Shown here: in pieces, positions 23,242 through 31,965 of the stretch
How positions within the stretch are numbered: position 1 is the stretch's first letter
Layout: each line of letters begins with the position of its first letter
Assembly (NCBI GenBank): GCA_018240525.1
Contig: JAFEFN010000014.1
Coordinates: 792,487 to 856,486 of the forward strand
Reading direction: 5' to 3'
Length of the DNA: 64,000 bases
DNA from: Pseudomonadota bacterium
Lineage (GTDB): Bacteria; Pseudomonadota; Gammaproteobacteria; Steroidobacterales; Steroidobacteraceae
Notes under the pieces: generated by a model
Told to the model about the DNA's origin: nothing
Database searches by the model: none
Seen by the model: only the letters and a program-made list of their open reading frames with translations
Program-made: the position numbers and the translations under genes

Positions 23242-24768
23242 TCACTGGGGTGCGGCATTGCGATCGACAAGATGCCGGTCAACCCGCTCAAGATCCGCCT
23301 CCGAGAGCGCCCCGGCCACGGCCTGAAGCTGCAAACCTGCCAGCAGCCAGTCCGATTGCGCCCTCTGGAAGTCAGTCCCGGATCGCAGGAAGTCCGCTTC
23401 TGCATTGAGTAGCTCGAGCGCGGTGCGGTCGCCAATCTCGACGCCGAGCCGCGTCGCTCCCAACCGGTCCTGGGTGGAACCGTGCAGTCGCTGTAGCGCG
23501 TAGACGCGAGAGGCCGCGGTCGTAAGCGCCAGCCACGCCGCGCGTGCTTGCTGCCTCACCAGCTGATCGGCGGCATCAAGGTCCGCGTCGGCCTTGTGCA
23601 CCAGCGCCTTCGCCTCGTGTCTTTGGGCGCTGCGCAATCCGCCGGTAAAGAGGGGGATGGACGCTTGCAGGGCGATGCTGGCCTCCCGGCCGGTGATATC
23701 CGCGGGGCCGAAATCACCGTTACCCTGCAGCGACTCGTGCCCGACTCGCGCCACCACGCTCACTTTTGGCGAGGCCAGCATCCCGTAGCGTTCGAGCTGC
23801 GCCGACGCGCTCTCCACTGCCAGGCGCTGGAGGGTCAACTGTGGGCTGCCGGCGAGGGCTCGCTTCGTCCAGGACTCCAATGAGTCAGGAGCCGGCAGGC
23901 CGGCAGGCTCGCTCTCGGGAAGTTGCTTCAGCGCCACCGGATCGAGGCCCGTCAGATCGGTGAAGGTCGCCTCGCTCAAGGTCACAGCGGACTGCGCATC
24001 AAGCTCCTGCACACCTATGGCATCGGCGCTCGCTTGCGCCTCGCGCATGTCGGTCGCGGAAATATCGCCATTCTCATAACGGCCTTGCGCGCTCGCGCGC
24101 GCCCGCTCGGCGGCAACATGCAACCGGCGCAACGCCACCAGCTGGGCACGGGAGTTGAGCACCGCGAAGTATTCCCGCGCCGTGCGCAGCAGCAGATCCT
24201 GCTTGGCCTGCTGGAATTGGGCGTCGGCCGCTGCCGCCGTGTTCTTTTGCGTGGTGAAGTCCGCCTGCCGGCCGGGGTCATAAAGCGGCTGCTCCGCCAC
24301 GAAGGCCCACTGACGCGACGTTCCGTTGTTGACGCTGGTCTGAAAGTCCACCCCGGTTGCACTCCCCAAGCTGGGCGCAGAGAACGCGGCACCGGAGGTC
24401 CGCTCATTCTGGTCAGCAAGACCCACACTTCCCTGCGCCGCAAGCGTCGGCATCCACAGCGCGCGCCCCTGAGCGGCGTGCGTTCGACCGGCTTCCCACT
24501 GGGCACGCGCGGACTCGAACGTCGGATCGTGCTGCATGGCGGCCTGCCAGGCATCGACAAGGCCCAAGTCTGCGGCGCGTGCGATGCCCGACAGGAGCGC
24601 TATTCCGATGAACGCAGCGCGCTTAACGATGCCCCGCGCACGCGCGTGCCGGCCCAGTGCTCCGCCCGGCCCTCCCGTTCCGGCGCCGAAGCGAGCCGCG
24701 AGAGGGGCGCCGATACTCGCGCGCGCCACGCGCCTCCCCGATCGACAGCCGCGAAGGACGATTTGCAT
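23242..24768 (-). CDS. TolC-family outer-membrane efflux protein
   Basis: The 508-residue product follows TolC/OMF architecture: two repeats of helical barrel plus beta strands, with LVDAWQAAMQHDPTFESARA near the start and ALELLNAEADFLRSGTDFQR near the end. The ATG at 24768 gives a long basic N-terminus before the hydrophobic signal VKRAAFIGIALLSGIARAAD; no ATG, GTG or TTG lies nearer, so the start is uncertain and a CTG at about 24651 is conceivable. It provides the outer-membrane duct of the tripartite pump encoded upstream. It lies 22 bases after the DUF2892 gene. Confidence 0.85.
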   Translation of the reverse strand: MQIVLRGCRSGRRVARASIGAPLAARFGAGTGGPGGALGRHARARGIVKRAAFIGIALLSGIARAADLGLVDAWQAAMQHDPTFESARAQWEAGRTHAAQGRALWMPTLAAQGSVGLADQNERTSGAAFSAPSLGSATGVDFQTSVNNGTSRQWAFVAEQPLYDPGRQADFTTQKNTAAAADAQFQQAKQDLLLRTAREYFAVLNSRAQLVALRRLHVAAERARASAQGRYENGDISATDMREAQASADAIGVQELDAQSAVTLSEATFTDLTGLDPVALKQLPESEPAGLPAPDSLESWTKRALAGSPQLTLQRLAVESASAQLERYGMLASPKVSVVARVGHESLQGNGDFGPADITGREASIALQASIPLFTGGLRSAQRHEAKALVHKADADLDAADQLVRQQARAAWLALTTAASRVYALQRLHGSTQDRLGATRLGVEIGDRTALELLNAEADFLRSGTDFQRAQSDWLLAGLQLQAVAGALSEADLERVDRHLVDRNAAPQ

Positions 24769-24790
24769 AAGGCTTTGCTCCCAGGCCGCG

Positions 24791-25003
24791 TTACTCCGTG
24801 CTGGCCTTGAGGCCGAGCCCGCGCAGGATGCGTTCCATCAGACACCAGCGCGTCAGTCCGCTCTGCAGCAAATTGACCCCCACGAAAACCGTGAGCCACA
24901 GCCAGTAGCTGCTCTGGAAGACGGGGCTGCGAGGCACCCCCAAAGCAAGCGACACAAGGATAAGAGTGCCCGCGATGACGCGGGTTAATTGCCAAGAAGT
25001 CAT
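24791..25003 (-). CDS. DUF2892-family small inner-membrane protein
   Basis: The 70-residue protein has two hydrophobic helices: VIAGTLILVSLALGV near the N-terminus and SSYWLWLTVFVGVNLLQSGL, followed by the conserved tail RWCLMERILRGLGLKAS. This is the YgaP-like DUF2892 pattern (FVGANLFQS...CPLExILxKLG). In YgaP the same segment anchors a rhodanese, and DUF2892 proteins are often near sulfide genes. The start overlaps the RND gene by four bases, so it is translated with it. Function unknown; the placement between pump and SQR suggests a sulfur-related role. Confidence 0.85.
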   Translation of the reverse strand: MTSWQLTRVIAGTLILVSLALGVPRSPVFQSSYWLWLTVFVGVNLLQSGLTRWCLMERILRGLGLKASTE

Positions 25004-28000
25004 GATGTTTCCTCCATTGAAGTGCTGGCTTGAGTGATCGACGTCGAATACTTCTTGCGGTAGACGCCGTAGTACAACAAAGGAATTACGACGAGCGTCA
25101 GAACGGTGGAGACCAAGATGCCGAAGATCAGCGAGATGGCGAGCCCGTTGAAGATCGGATCATCGAGTATGAAGAGCGCACCGAGCATCGCCGCCAGGGC
25201 AGTGAGAATAATCGGCTGCGCACGAGTGATTGCCGAGCGGATGACCGCCTCGCGGAACTCCACTCCGGCCGCGAGCTGCAAGTTGATGAAATCCACCAGC
25301 AGGATGGAATTGCGCACGATGATGCCGGCGAGCGCAATCATGCCGATCATGGACGTGGCGGTGAACTGGGAGTGCAGGAGCGCGTGACCCGGCATCACGC
25401 CGATGATCGTCAGCGGGATCGGTGCCATGATGATAAGAGGCGTGAGGTACGAGCCAAACTGCGTCACGACCAGCAGGTAGATCAGAATGAGTCCAACGGC
25501 GTAGGCCGCTCCCATGTCCCGGAAGGTCTCGTAGGTGATCTGCCACTCGCCGTCCCACTTCAGCGCATAGCCGCGATACGGATCGCTGGGTTGGTGGATG
25601 AAGTATTCCCTGATGCTGCCGCCGTCGGGCGCGACCAGGCGGCTGATGGTTCCGCGCAGGCTGAACATCCCGTACAGGGGGCTGTCGACCCGTCCGGACT
25701 CATCCCCCGTTACGTAGACCACCGGCAGCAGGTCCTTGTGGTAGCGGGGCTGTTCAACGGTGGTGGTCTTCACCGTGACCAGCGATCCCAAGGGTACGAT
25801 GGCACCGCTGCCGGCGCGCACGCCGAGATTCAGCGCTGCATCCAGGCTTCCACGCGTACTGTCCGGCAACTGCATGTGAAGTGGCGCCGGGTATTTGGCT
25901 GCATCCTGCAGATACGTGGCATCTATTCCGGCAACACCCGCACGCAAGGTTGAAACAATGTCGGCATCAGAAACGCCGAGCAACGCGGCCCTTTCCCGGT
26001 CCACTGCCACGACCTGACGCGGCGCGACACCGATGTAGGAGGCATCCACATCGACCAGACCCGGCGCACGGAGGAAGGCCGCACGCACCGCCGCGGCGAC
26101 TGCGAGGCGGCCGGCGTCGTCCGGGCCATAGACTTCAGCGACGATTGGGGCGAGCACGGGCGGACCCGGTGGCACTTCCACCACCTTCAGCCGCGCGCCA
26201 CTGCGAGCGGCGATCGCCGCCAGCTGCGGGCGCAAACGCGCCGCAATGGCATGGCTCTGTTCGCTGCGCTCGTGCTTGCTGACGAGGTTCACCTGGATGT
26301 CGCCAAGCTCGGGGCCGGAACGCAGGAAGTACTGTCGCACCAGCCCATTGAAGTTGATCGGGGCAGCAAGCCCCGCATAGACCTGGTAGTTACTGACCTC
26401 CGGCACCGTAGCGAGGTAGCGACTCAGCTCCGCGAGCGTTGCTGCAGTGCGTTCCAGCGGCGTTCCCGCCGGCATGTCGACGACCAGCTGGAATTCCGAC
26501 TTGTTGTCGAAGGGCAGCATCTTCAGCACGACCCACTGCATGGCGGGCAGGGCCATGGAGATGACAATCAAGCCGCCCACTCCAGCCCATAGCCGACGCC
26601 GGTTACGCCGGCCATCATCCAGGAACGGGCGGAAGATGCGTCGAACCAGCGGCTCAATTCGGCTCGCCATGCCACCATGGCTGCCCGGCGCTGCAGGCCG
26701 CAACCACAGGCGCGCAAGCCAGGGTGTCAGCACAAAGGCGATGGCGAGGGAGATCACCATGCCCATGGAGGCGTTGATAGGGATCGGGGCCATGTACGGG
26801 CCCATCAGTCCACCGACGAACGCCATCGGCAGGAGTGCGGCGATCACGGTGAGGGTTGCCAGGATCGTGGGCCCGCCGACCTCGTCCACCGCCGCCGGGA
26901 TGAGTTCATCGAGCAGCGTGCCCGGCGACAGATGCAGGTGTCGATGGATGTTCTCCACCACCACAATGGCATCGTCCACGAGAATGCCGATCGAGAAGAT
27001 GAGTGCAAACAGGCTGACGCGGTTGAGGGTGAATCCCCAAGCCCAGGATGCGAACAATGTGGCGGTGAGCGTGAGAGCGACCGCGATGCCGACGATCGCT
27101 GCCTCACGCCGCCCCATGGCGAAGAACACCAGGGCCACCACCGAGGCGGTGGCAAAGATCAGCTTTTCAATGAGCTTGAGCGCCTTGTCGTTGGCGGTTG
27201 CCCCGTAATCACGGCTGATCTCGACCCCTACGCCTTCCGGGATCACGCTGTTTTTGAGTTCGGCTATACGCGCGCGCAGGCGCGACGTGACATCAACCGC
27301 ATTCTCGCCGGGCTTCTTGGTAACGCTGAGGGTGACAGCCGGGTATTCGGCGGCCTCCCGCCCCGCAGTGCCATACCAAACGTAGCGCTCGGGTGATGGC
27401 GCACCATCGCTGATAGTGGCGACGTCCCGCAGGAAGACCGGGCGTCCACCGTGCACTCCAACAACAAGGTCGGCGACTTCATCGGTGCCGCTGAGCAGGT
27501 TCCCCGCATCGATGGCGACGGACTCCCCTGCGCTCACGAGGTTACCGGCTGGCGTTCCGCTGTTGGCCGACTGCAGGGCGCGCGTGAGATCGGCCATGGT
27601 GATCCCGACCGCGCCCAACGCCTGCGGGTTGAGCACGACTTTGATGACGCGCCGGGGTCCGCCTACCGTGACCACCTCGCGTGTGCCCGCGACCCGCTTC
27701 AGTTCCGCCTCCATTGCGTGCGCGACGCTCTGCAATTCGAGCGCACCACTGCCGGGGCGTCGGTCATACAAGGTGGCGGTCAGGATCGGAACATCATCAA
27801 TCCCTTTGGGTTTGACGAGAGGCTCGCCCACTCCGAGGCCAGAGGGAAGCCAGTCACGGTTTGAGTGCAGCGTGTCATAGAGACGGACCAGTGCCTCGGT
27901 GCGCGGCACACCCACCTTGAACTGCACGGTGATCACGGCGATCCCGGGTCGGGACACAGACATCACATGGTCGAGGCCGGCCATCTGCCCAAGGACCTGC

Positions 28001-28212
28001 TCGGCGGGCCCCGCGACTGACTGCTCCACCTGCCGGGCAGAGGCCCCCGGGAAGGGAATGAGCACGTTTGCCATGGTCACGTTGATCTGAGGCTCTTCCT
28101 CGCGCGGCGTGACGAGTGCGGCAAACAGACCCGCAAGCAATGCCACCAGCGCCAAGAGCGGCGTGATGCGCGCCGTCAAGAAGTGCCTGGCAATGCGACC
28201 CGCGATACCCAC
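25000..28212 (-). CDS. RND efflux pump permease (AcrB/CusA superfamily)
   Basis: The 1070-residue protein shows the RND pattern: first helix PLLALVALLAGLFAALVTPR, the EEEPQINVTMANVLIPFPGA porter start, two large periplasmic loops, and the membrane relay GILVDDAIVVVENIHRHLHL with the essential Asp pair near residue 410. The porter start EEEPQINV and the absence of a CusA-type Met cluster in the parts I checked place it with the less studied RND branch near MdtB-like and proteobacterial unknown-substrate pumps. It works with the adaptor gene 7 bases upstream and the TolC-like protein downstream. The last four bases overlap the DUF2892 gene. Confidence 0.92.
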   Translation of the reverse strand: MGIAGRIARHFLTARITPLLALVALLAGLFAALVTPREEEPQINVTMANVLIPFPGASARQVEQSVAGPAEQVLGQMAGLDHVMSVSRPGIAVITVQFKVGVPRTEALVRLYDTLHSNRDWLPSGLGVGEPLVKPKGIDDVPILTATLYDRRPGSGALELQSVAHAMEAELKRVAGTREVVTVGGPRRVIKVVLNPQALGAVGITMADLTRALQSANSGTPAGNLVSAGESVAIDAGNLLSGTDEVADLVVGVHGGRPVFLRDVATISDGAPSPERYVWYGTAGREAAEYPAVTLSVTKKPGENAVDVTSRLRARIAELKNSVIPEGVGVEISRDYGATANDKALKLIEKLIFATASVVALVFFAMGRREAAIVGIAVALTLTATLFASWAWGFTLNRVSLFALIFSIGILVDDAIVVVENIHRHLHLSPGTLLDELIPAAVDEVGGPTILATLTVIAALLPMAFVGGLMGPYMAPIPINASMGMVISLAIAFVLTPWLARLWLRPAAPGSHGGMASRIEPLVRRIFRPFLDDGRRNRRRLWAGVGGLIVISMALPAMQWVVLKMLPFDNKSEFQLVVDMPAGTPLERTAATLAELSRYLATVPEVSNYQVYAGLAAPINFNGLVRQYFLRSGPELGDIQVNLVSKHERSEQSHAIAARLRPQLAAIAARSGARLKVVEVPPGPPVLAPIVAEVYGPDDAGRLAVAAAVRAAFLRAPGLVDVDASYIGVAPRQVVAVDRERAALLGVSDADIVSTLRAGVAGIDATYLQDAAKYPAPLHMQLPDSTRGSLDAALNLGVRAGSGAIVPLGSLVTVKTTTVEQPRYHKDLLPVVYVTGDESGRVDSPLYGMFSLRGTISRLVAPDGGSIREYFIHQPSDPYRGYALKWDGEWQITYETFRDMGAAYAVGLILIYLLVVTQFGSYLTPLIIMAPIPLTIIGVMPGHALLHSQFTATSMIGMIALAGIIVRNSILLVDFINLQLAAGVEFREAVIRSAITRAQPIILTALAAMLGALFILDDPIFNGLAISLIFGILVSTVLTLVVIPLLYYGVYRKKYSTSITQASTSMEETS

Positions 28213-28218
28213 GACGTC

Positions 28219-29226
28219 TCAATTCCTGCCGGCTGCCACGGGGTCAAGGGCAATCCTCTCGCCGCCCTGCAGGCCGGAAAGGACGCTCACCTCCTCGCCC
28301 GTGACCGGACCCAGCCGGACCTGGCGCAGGTGCGACGCTCCGGTGTTATCCACGACGTAGACGGCTGTGACTTCACTGCGCGTCAGCACCGCGCGCACGG
28401 GGATGCGCAGCTGCCCCGCCGCGCTCTCAAGCGGCAGCAGCAGCCGCGCGAACTGTCCGGGCTGCACTGGGGTTCCAGCTGGCAACTCTGCCCGCACCTC
28501 GACGCTATGCGTGGAGGGATCCACAGCGCTGACCACAGACCAGCTGCTGACCTGCAGCGGGCCTCCAGGCCCGCCGGCATCCAGATAAGCTGGCTTTTCG
28601 CTCTGCAGTTTGCCGGCGGCAGACTCTGGCACGTGTGCGATGACGCGCAGGGCACCCGGAGCGTAAATTGCCACCAGAGGCCTGCCTACAGTGGCCAAGT
28701 CACCCGCCGTCACGAGCACTTCCCTGACGTAGCCCGCGTAGGGTGCGCTGACGGTGCGCCAGCTGGCCTGTGTCTGTGCCGCATTAGCTGCCGCGGCCGA
28801 GGCCTGGGCTTCAGCCTCAGCGGAATGAAGCACCGCCGCGCTGCGCTGCAGAGCGGCAAGGCTGATGTAGTCCTGCGCGTGCAATCGCAGCGCGCGCTCG
28901 TGATCGGCGCGCGCCGTGGCGAGCCGGGCGGCCGCGCCATTCGCGGCTGCCACGCTCGCGGTCGCGGCGTCCACCGCAGCCTGAGCTTCGATGCGGATCA
29001 AAGGCTGTCCCGCCTTGATGGCGTCGCCGCTGCGCACCAGTACTTCAAGCACCCGCCCGGAGACCTGGGCGCCGAGGGTTCCCTGACGTACGGCTTCGAC
29101 CGTGCCCGTCGCCGCAAGGCTACTGTCCTGAGCACTGACCGTGACCTGATACGTGGGAGGCGTTCCCGCAATGGCCGGAGCCGCGGTCAATAAGGCAGAC
29201 ACAGCGATCAGTACCATGCGCTTCAT
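28219..29226 (-). CDS. RND periplasmic adaptor (membrane fusion protein)
   Basis: The 335-residue product begins with a signal peptide (MKRMVLIAVSALLTAAPAIA) and has the HlyD/AcrA order: QGTLGAQVSGRVLEVLVRSG as first half-lipoyl, a helical hairpin (about residues 85-140), WRTVSAPYAGYVREVLVTAG as second half-lipoyl, then a beta-barrel and membrane-proximal domain ending LSGLQGGERIALDPVAAGRN. No lipobox Cys is seen, so it is periplasmic rather than lipidated. It starts the operon and is divergent from the ArsR regulator with 106 bases between the start codons. Confidence 0.9.
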   Translation of the reverse strand: MKRMVLIAVSALLTAAPAIAGTPPTYQVTVSAQDSSLAATGTVEAVRQGTLGAQVSGRVLEVLVRSGDAIKAGQPLIRIEAQAAVDAATASVAAANGAAARLATARADHERALRLHAQDYISLAALQRSAAVLHSAEAEAQASAAAANAAQTQASWRTVSAPYAGYVREVLVTAGDLATVGRPLVAIYAPGALRVIAHVPESAAGKLQSEKPAYLDAGGPGGPLQVSSWSVVSAVDPSTHSVEVRAELPAGTPVQPGQFARLLLPLESAAGQLRIPVRAVLTRSEVTAVYVVDNTGASHLRQVRLGPVTGEEVSVLSGLQGGERIALDPVAAGRN

Positions 29227-29248
29227 TGCATTCCCTCCATATTGGTTA

Positions 29249-29271
29249 CTATATCGCTATATGGTTATATG
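29249..29271. promoter_or_regulatory. AT-rich repeat, candidate ArsR operator
   Basis: CTATAT, CG, CTATAT, GG, TTATAT forms three TATAT half-units in 23 bases between the divergent adaptor and ArsR genes. ArsR-family repressors bind short AT-rich repeats in such positions, so repression of both genes from this site is plausible. Confidence 0.4.
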
Positions 29272-29332
29272 TGCTACTGGTGCGGTATCGGGATATACTG
29301 CAACGCAACCGAGCACTAAGGAGTGCACCCTG

Positions 29333-29689
29333 ATGAAGATGCTGGATGACCGAGCGCTCTTGCATGTGGCTGAGTACTTTCGCGCCCTTTCTGAGCCGAT
29401 CCGCCTGAAGATTCTGAACAGGCTGGGCGATAAGCCCCACAACGTCGGCGAACTCACCGAAGCGCTGGGTTGCAGCCAGGCGAACGTGTCCAAGCACCTG
29501 GCAATCTTGACCAGGCTGGGATTTGTCGAGCGGGCCGCGCGGGGAACCAGCGCTTACTACAAAATTGCCGATCCGCGCGTCCACGATCTATGCAATCTTG
29601 TTTGCGGGCAGATGGCACAGCGTTTTGCCGGCCACGCGCAACTACTCGCCCCGGTCAGTAAGGGACGCCGGCCGCAGCGCGATGCCTAA
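29333..29689 (+). CDS. ArsR-family repressor, divergent from the efflux-SQR operon
   Basis: The ATG at 29333 with AAGGAG at 29318-29323 starts a 118-residue protein; longer frames upstream run into the divergent promoter. It has the winged helix of ArsR proteins (YFRALSEPIRLKILNRLGDK, LTEALGCSQANVSKHLAILT, GFVERAARGTSAYYKIADPR) and a C-terminal helix with the cysteine pair DLCNLVC. The classical metal box ELCVCDL is absent; instead one Cys lies in the recognition region (GCSQAN). Cys pairs in this place sense persulfide in BigR/SqrR relatives, and the SQR at the far end of the divergent operon agrees, but metal sensing is not excluded. Confidence 0.88.
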   Translation: MKMLDDRALLHVAEYFRALSEPIRLKILNRLGDKPHNVGELTEALGCSQANVSKHLAILTRLGFVERAARGTSAYYKIADPRVHDLCNLVCGQMAQRFAGHAQLLAPVSKGRRPQRDA

Positions 29690-30264
29690 GACGCGGATGC
29701 TTTGGGAGATTCCCGCAACAGGCGAACGGACCAGAAGTGTGTGCGAATGCGGCATAGACCCGCGCATTTCCTGAAGGCGCTGGACCTTGATCGAGGCCAA
29801 ATGCATCACTTTCCAAGCCGGCGATTTGAGCTTCATGGCATGCTCGCCTCGCGCGCCCTGCTTGCATATACGTATTAATCGCGGGGAACTCCCGAAGGTT
29901 CGCGTCGCCCGGCGAGCGAGTTTTTCGATAGCCGCGCCGTAGGGGGATGGCTTGAGACAGCAAAGCCGGCCTACGATGCCCGCCTCACGCCATTATCGAC
30001 GCTACTGCCGATTCGTCCCCCTGGGGGTCGCTGAGATTTGAGAATTGGCCGGGTACGCGGTCGCGCGACGTCAGAGAAACGAGAACTTTCCGGTGCCCGC
30101 GAGGGCTCGCTCACAACCCTCGTTAGAGCTCGTCGTCATCGACAGAGATCCGGCGACTCCTGTTCGGTGCGGTGCTTCTCATGGCGAAGATGCCATCTTC
30201 CCTCCCCTCCCGGGAGGCACACCAACGGGTCTGATTCTCAGCGGCTCTGCCTGGAACGTCCGAT
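29690..30264. other. Gap without a recognisable gene
   Basis: Several short frames occur on both strands but none shows a recognisable motif, a good ribosome site or consistent length. A perfect palindrome CCTCCCGGGAGG lies at 30206-30217. The gap lies between the converging ArsR and sorB genes. Confidence 0.5.
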
Positions 30265-30585
30265 TTAAGGATTGGTCGACCCGTAGCTTCGAGTCAGGTA
30301 CTCGGCGATGGCCTGAATCTGGTCGTCGGGAACCGGCGCCGCGTACACCTTTCGCATCTTCTCGACTTCCGCCTTCCAGAATGCGAGCGGCTTGTCGCGG
30401 GGCTGAGTGGTGATGTAGTCCGCCGAGTGGCAGGTCAAGCACTGGCCATTCGCCAGATCCGCACCCGGCCCCGGCAGCAAGCTCGCCGTCTCCTGGGGCA
30501 ACTCGATCTTGAGTGTGCCCGCAAGCACCGCAGCCGACATGCCGACGGCGATCATTACCAGGCCAAGCACACGAATCTGATTCAT
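30265..30585 (-). CDS. sorB: Cytochrome c subunit of sulfite dehydrogenase
   Basis: The 106-residue product has a signal peptide (MNQIRVLGLVMIAVGMSAAVLAG), one haem-binding CLTCH at residues 49-53 followed by SADYITTQPRD, and a likely Met ligand in KMRKVYAAPVPDDQI. The pattern equals the SorB subunit, which accepts electrons from SorA. The gene starts 11 bases after the stop of the molybdenum subunit, so the pair is an operon. Electrons would continue to a periplasmic cytochrome or terminal oxidase, possibly also toward NirK; that last point is inference. Confidence 0.88.
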   Translation of the reverse strand: MNQIRVLGLVMIAVGMSAAVLAGTLKIELPQETASLLPGPGADLANGQCLTCHSADYITTQPRDKPLAFWKAEVEKMRKVYAAPVPDDQIQAIAEYLTRSYGSTNP

Positions 30586-30596
30586 GCGTCCTCCTG

Positions 30597-31826
30597 CTAG
30601 GCAGCCATGACATGCGTGGTTTCGACCACGTTGCGCATGTACCCGGCGGGATTCCAGAGCGGATCAAGAGGCTGCGACTGACCGATCGCGTTCATCGCAC
30701 GCACTTGCAGGGTTTGTGGACCCTTCGGCAGTACCACCCTCGCTTGCCACTGGCGGAACGAGTACTTGCCCAGATCCTTGCCCAGCTCTGCGGGACTCCA
30801 GGTCCGGCCGCCCGTGATGGAGACATCGACTGCGCGGATCCCATAGCCACCGTCGAAAGCGATCCCGCGCAGCAATACCGATCGTCCGGCCCTGACAGTC
30901 GCCCCCTCCTGCACGTTGGTGATGAACGACCGAACCGGGAAACGTGCGATCGGTACCGTCTTCTTCGCCGCGCTCCCCGGGACCACACATGCGCAGGGAT
31001 TGTCCGGGATGCGGTAGGCGGTTGCCATCCAGAAGTTGTCGAGCACCGTGTCCAGCACCGTGATCTCGTTGAGATGCTTCACCCAGTAAGTGCCGAAATA
31101 CCCCGGCACCACGAGCCGCAGCGGATACCCGTTCAGCAGGGGCAGGTCGGCGTCGTTCATCGAGTAGGCCAGCATGACCTCACCGTCATTCGCATGGTCC
31201 ACATCGAGCGCTTTGGCAAAGTCCGGCGTGCCGGGCAGTACGGGCCCGTCCATGCCGTCAAACCGCACCTGCCTGGCACCTGCCTGCAGCCCGGCGAGCT
31301 CGAGTACGGTCTTCAGGCTGACTCCGCGCCACCTGGCGTTGCCCATGGCGCCATTGCCGAGCTGGCCGCCTGCGACCCGGGGATTCGAGAACGCCCGGCT
31401 GTTGCCCGAGCACTGGTTCACCGCGACGTACTCGATGGGCTCGAGCTTCCTGAGGTCATCCAGGCTGAGATCCAAAGGTTTGTTGACCTTGCCCTTGACG
31501 CTCAGCCTGAAGGCATCTGGATCCACCTCGGTCGGAATGCCCGCCAGGTGATACCGCACGAAGAAGGCATCGTTGGGGGTGATCGCGCCTTCGTCGAACA
31601 TCTGGAAGGGAGTCTCAAGTTGCGGCGGGCGGGAGGTCTGCAGGATCAATGGCCTCTTCTGCGGATACTGCACCAGTGGCCGATCGCCGTTGCCGACCGG
31701 AAGCACCGTGGTCTGCCCCGCCATCAACCCGCCGGCGGCGCCGACGAGCGAGCCGATCCCGACCGCCCCGGCACCCCGGATGAAGTCGCGGCGCGCCATC
31801 CACCTGATACCACCCCGGTCAGCCAT
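30597..31826 (-). CDS. sorA: Sulfite dehydrogenase molybdenum subunit
   Basis: The 409-residue product has a Tat signal (ARRDFIRGAGAVGIGSLVGA), an N-terminal Moco domain with the molybdenum ligand Cys139 in AVNQCSGNSRAF, the conserved ITPNDAFFVRYHLAGIP, GYPLRLVVPGYFGTYWVKHL, and a C-terminal Mo-co dimerisation domain with GYGIRAVDVSITGGRTWSPA. It oxidises sulfite to sulfate in the periplasm and passes two electrons to SorB, encoded directly downstream. The order sorA-sorB matches characterised bacterial systems. Sulfite can result from SQR-derived sulfane sulfur, so this connects to the operon at 21.9-29.2 kb. Confidence 0.92.
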   Translation of the reverse strand: MADRGGIRWMARRDFIRGAGAVGIGSLVGAAGGLMAGQTTVLPVGNGDRPLVQYPQKRPLILQTSRPPQLETPFQMFDEGAITPNDAFFVRYHLAGIPTEVDPDAFRLSVKGKVNKPLDLSLDDLRKLEPIEYVAVNQCSGNSRAFSNPRVAGGQLGNGAMGNARWRGVSLKTVLELAGLQAGARQVRFDGMDGPVLPGTPDFAKALDVDHANDGEVMLAYSMNDADLPLLNGYPLRLVVPGYFGTYWVKHLNEITVLDTVLDNFWMATAYRIPDNPCACVVPGSAAKKTVPIARFPVRSFITNVQEGATVRAGRSVLLRGIAFDGGYGIRAVDVSITGGRTWSPAELGKDLGKYSFRQWQARVVLPKGPQTLQVRAMNAIGQSQPLDPLWNPAGYMRNVVETTHVMAA

Positions 31827-31965
31827 CGCAGCCTCCAGCCATCCTGCCGAACACCGACCTAGGATATTCCCATCCCATCACCACAGCGCAGGAATGTGGC
31901 TCCCCTCCGCTCCGGCGCTACCACCGGATCTCAGCCGTCCCTCAGCCTCGAGCAGCGGGTCATCC

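Noticed and set aside
29655..29963. A 102-codon minus-strand frame after the ArsR gene
   Set aside because: It overlaps the ArsR end, has no motif and no ribosome site; I left the stretch as a gap.
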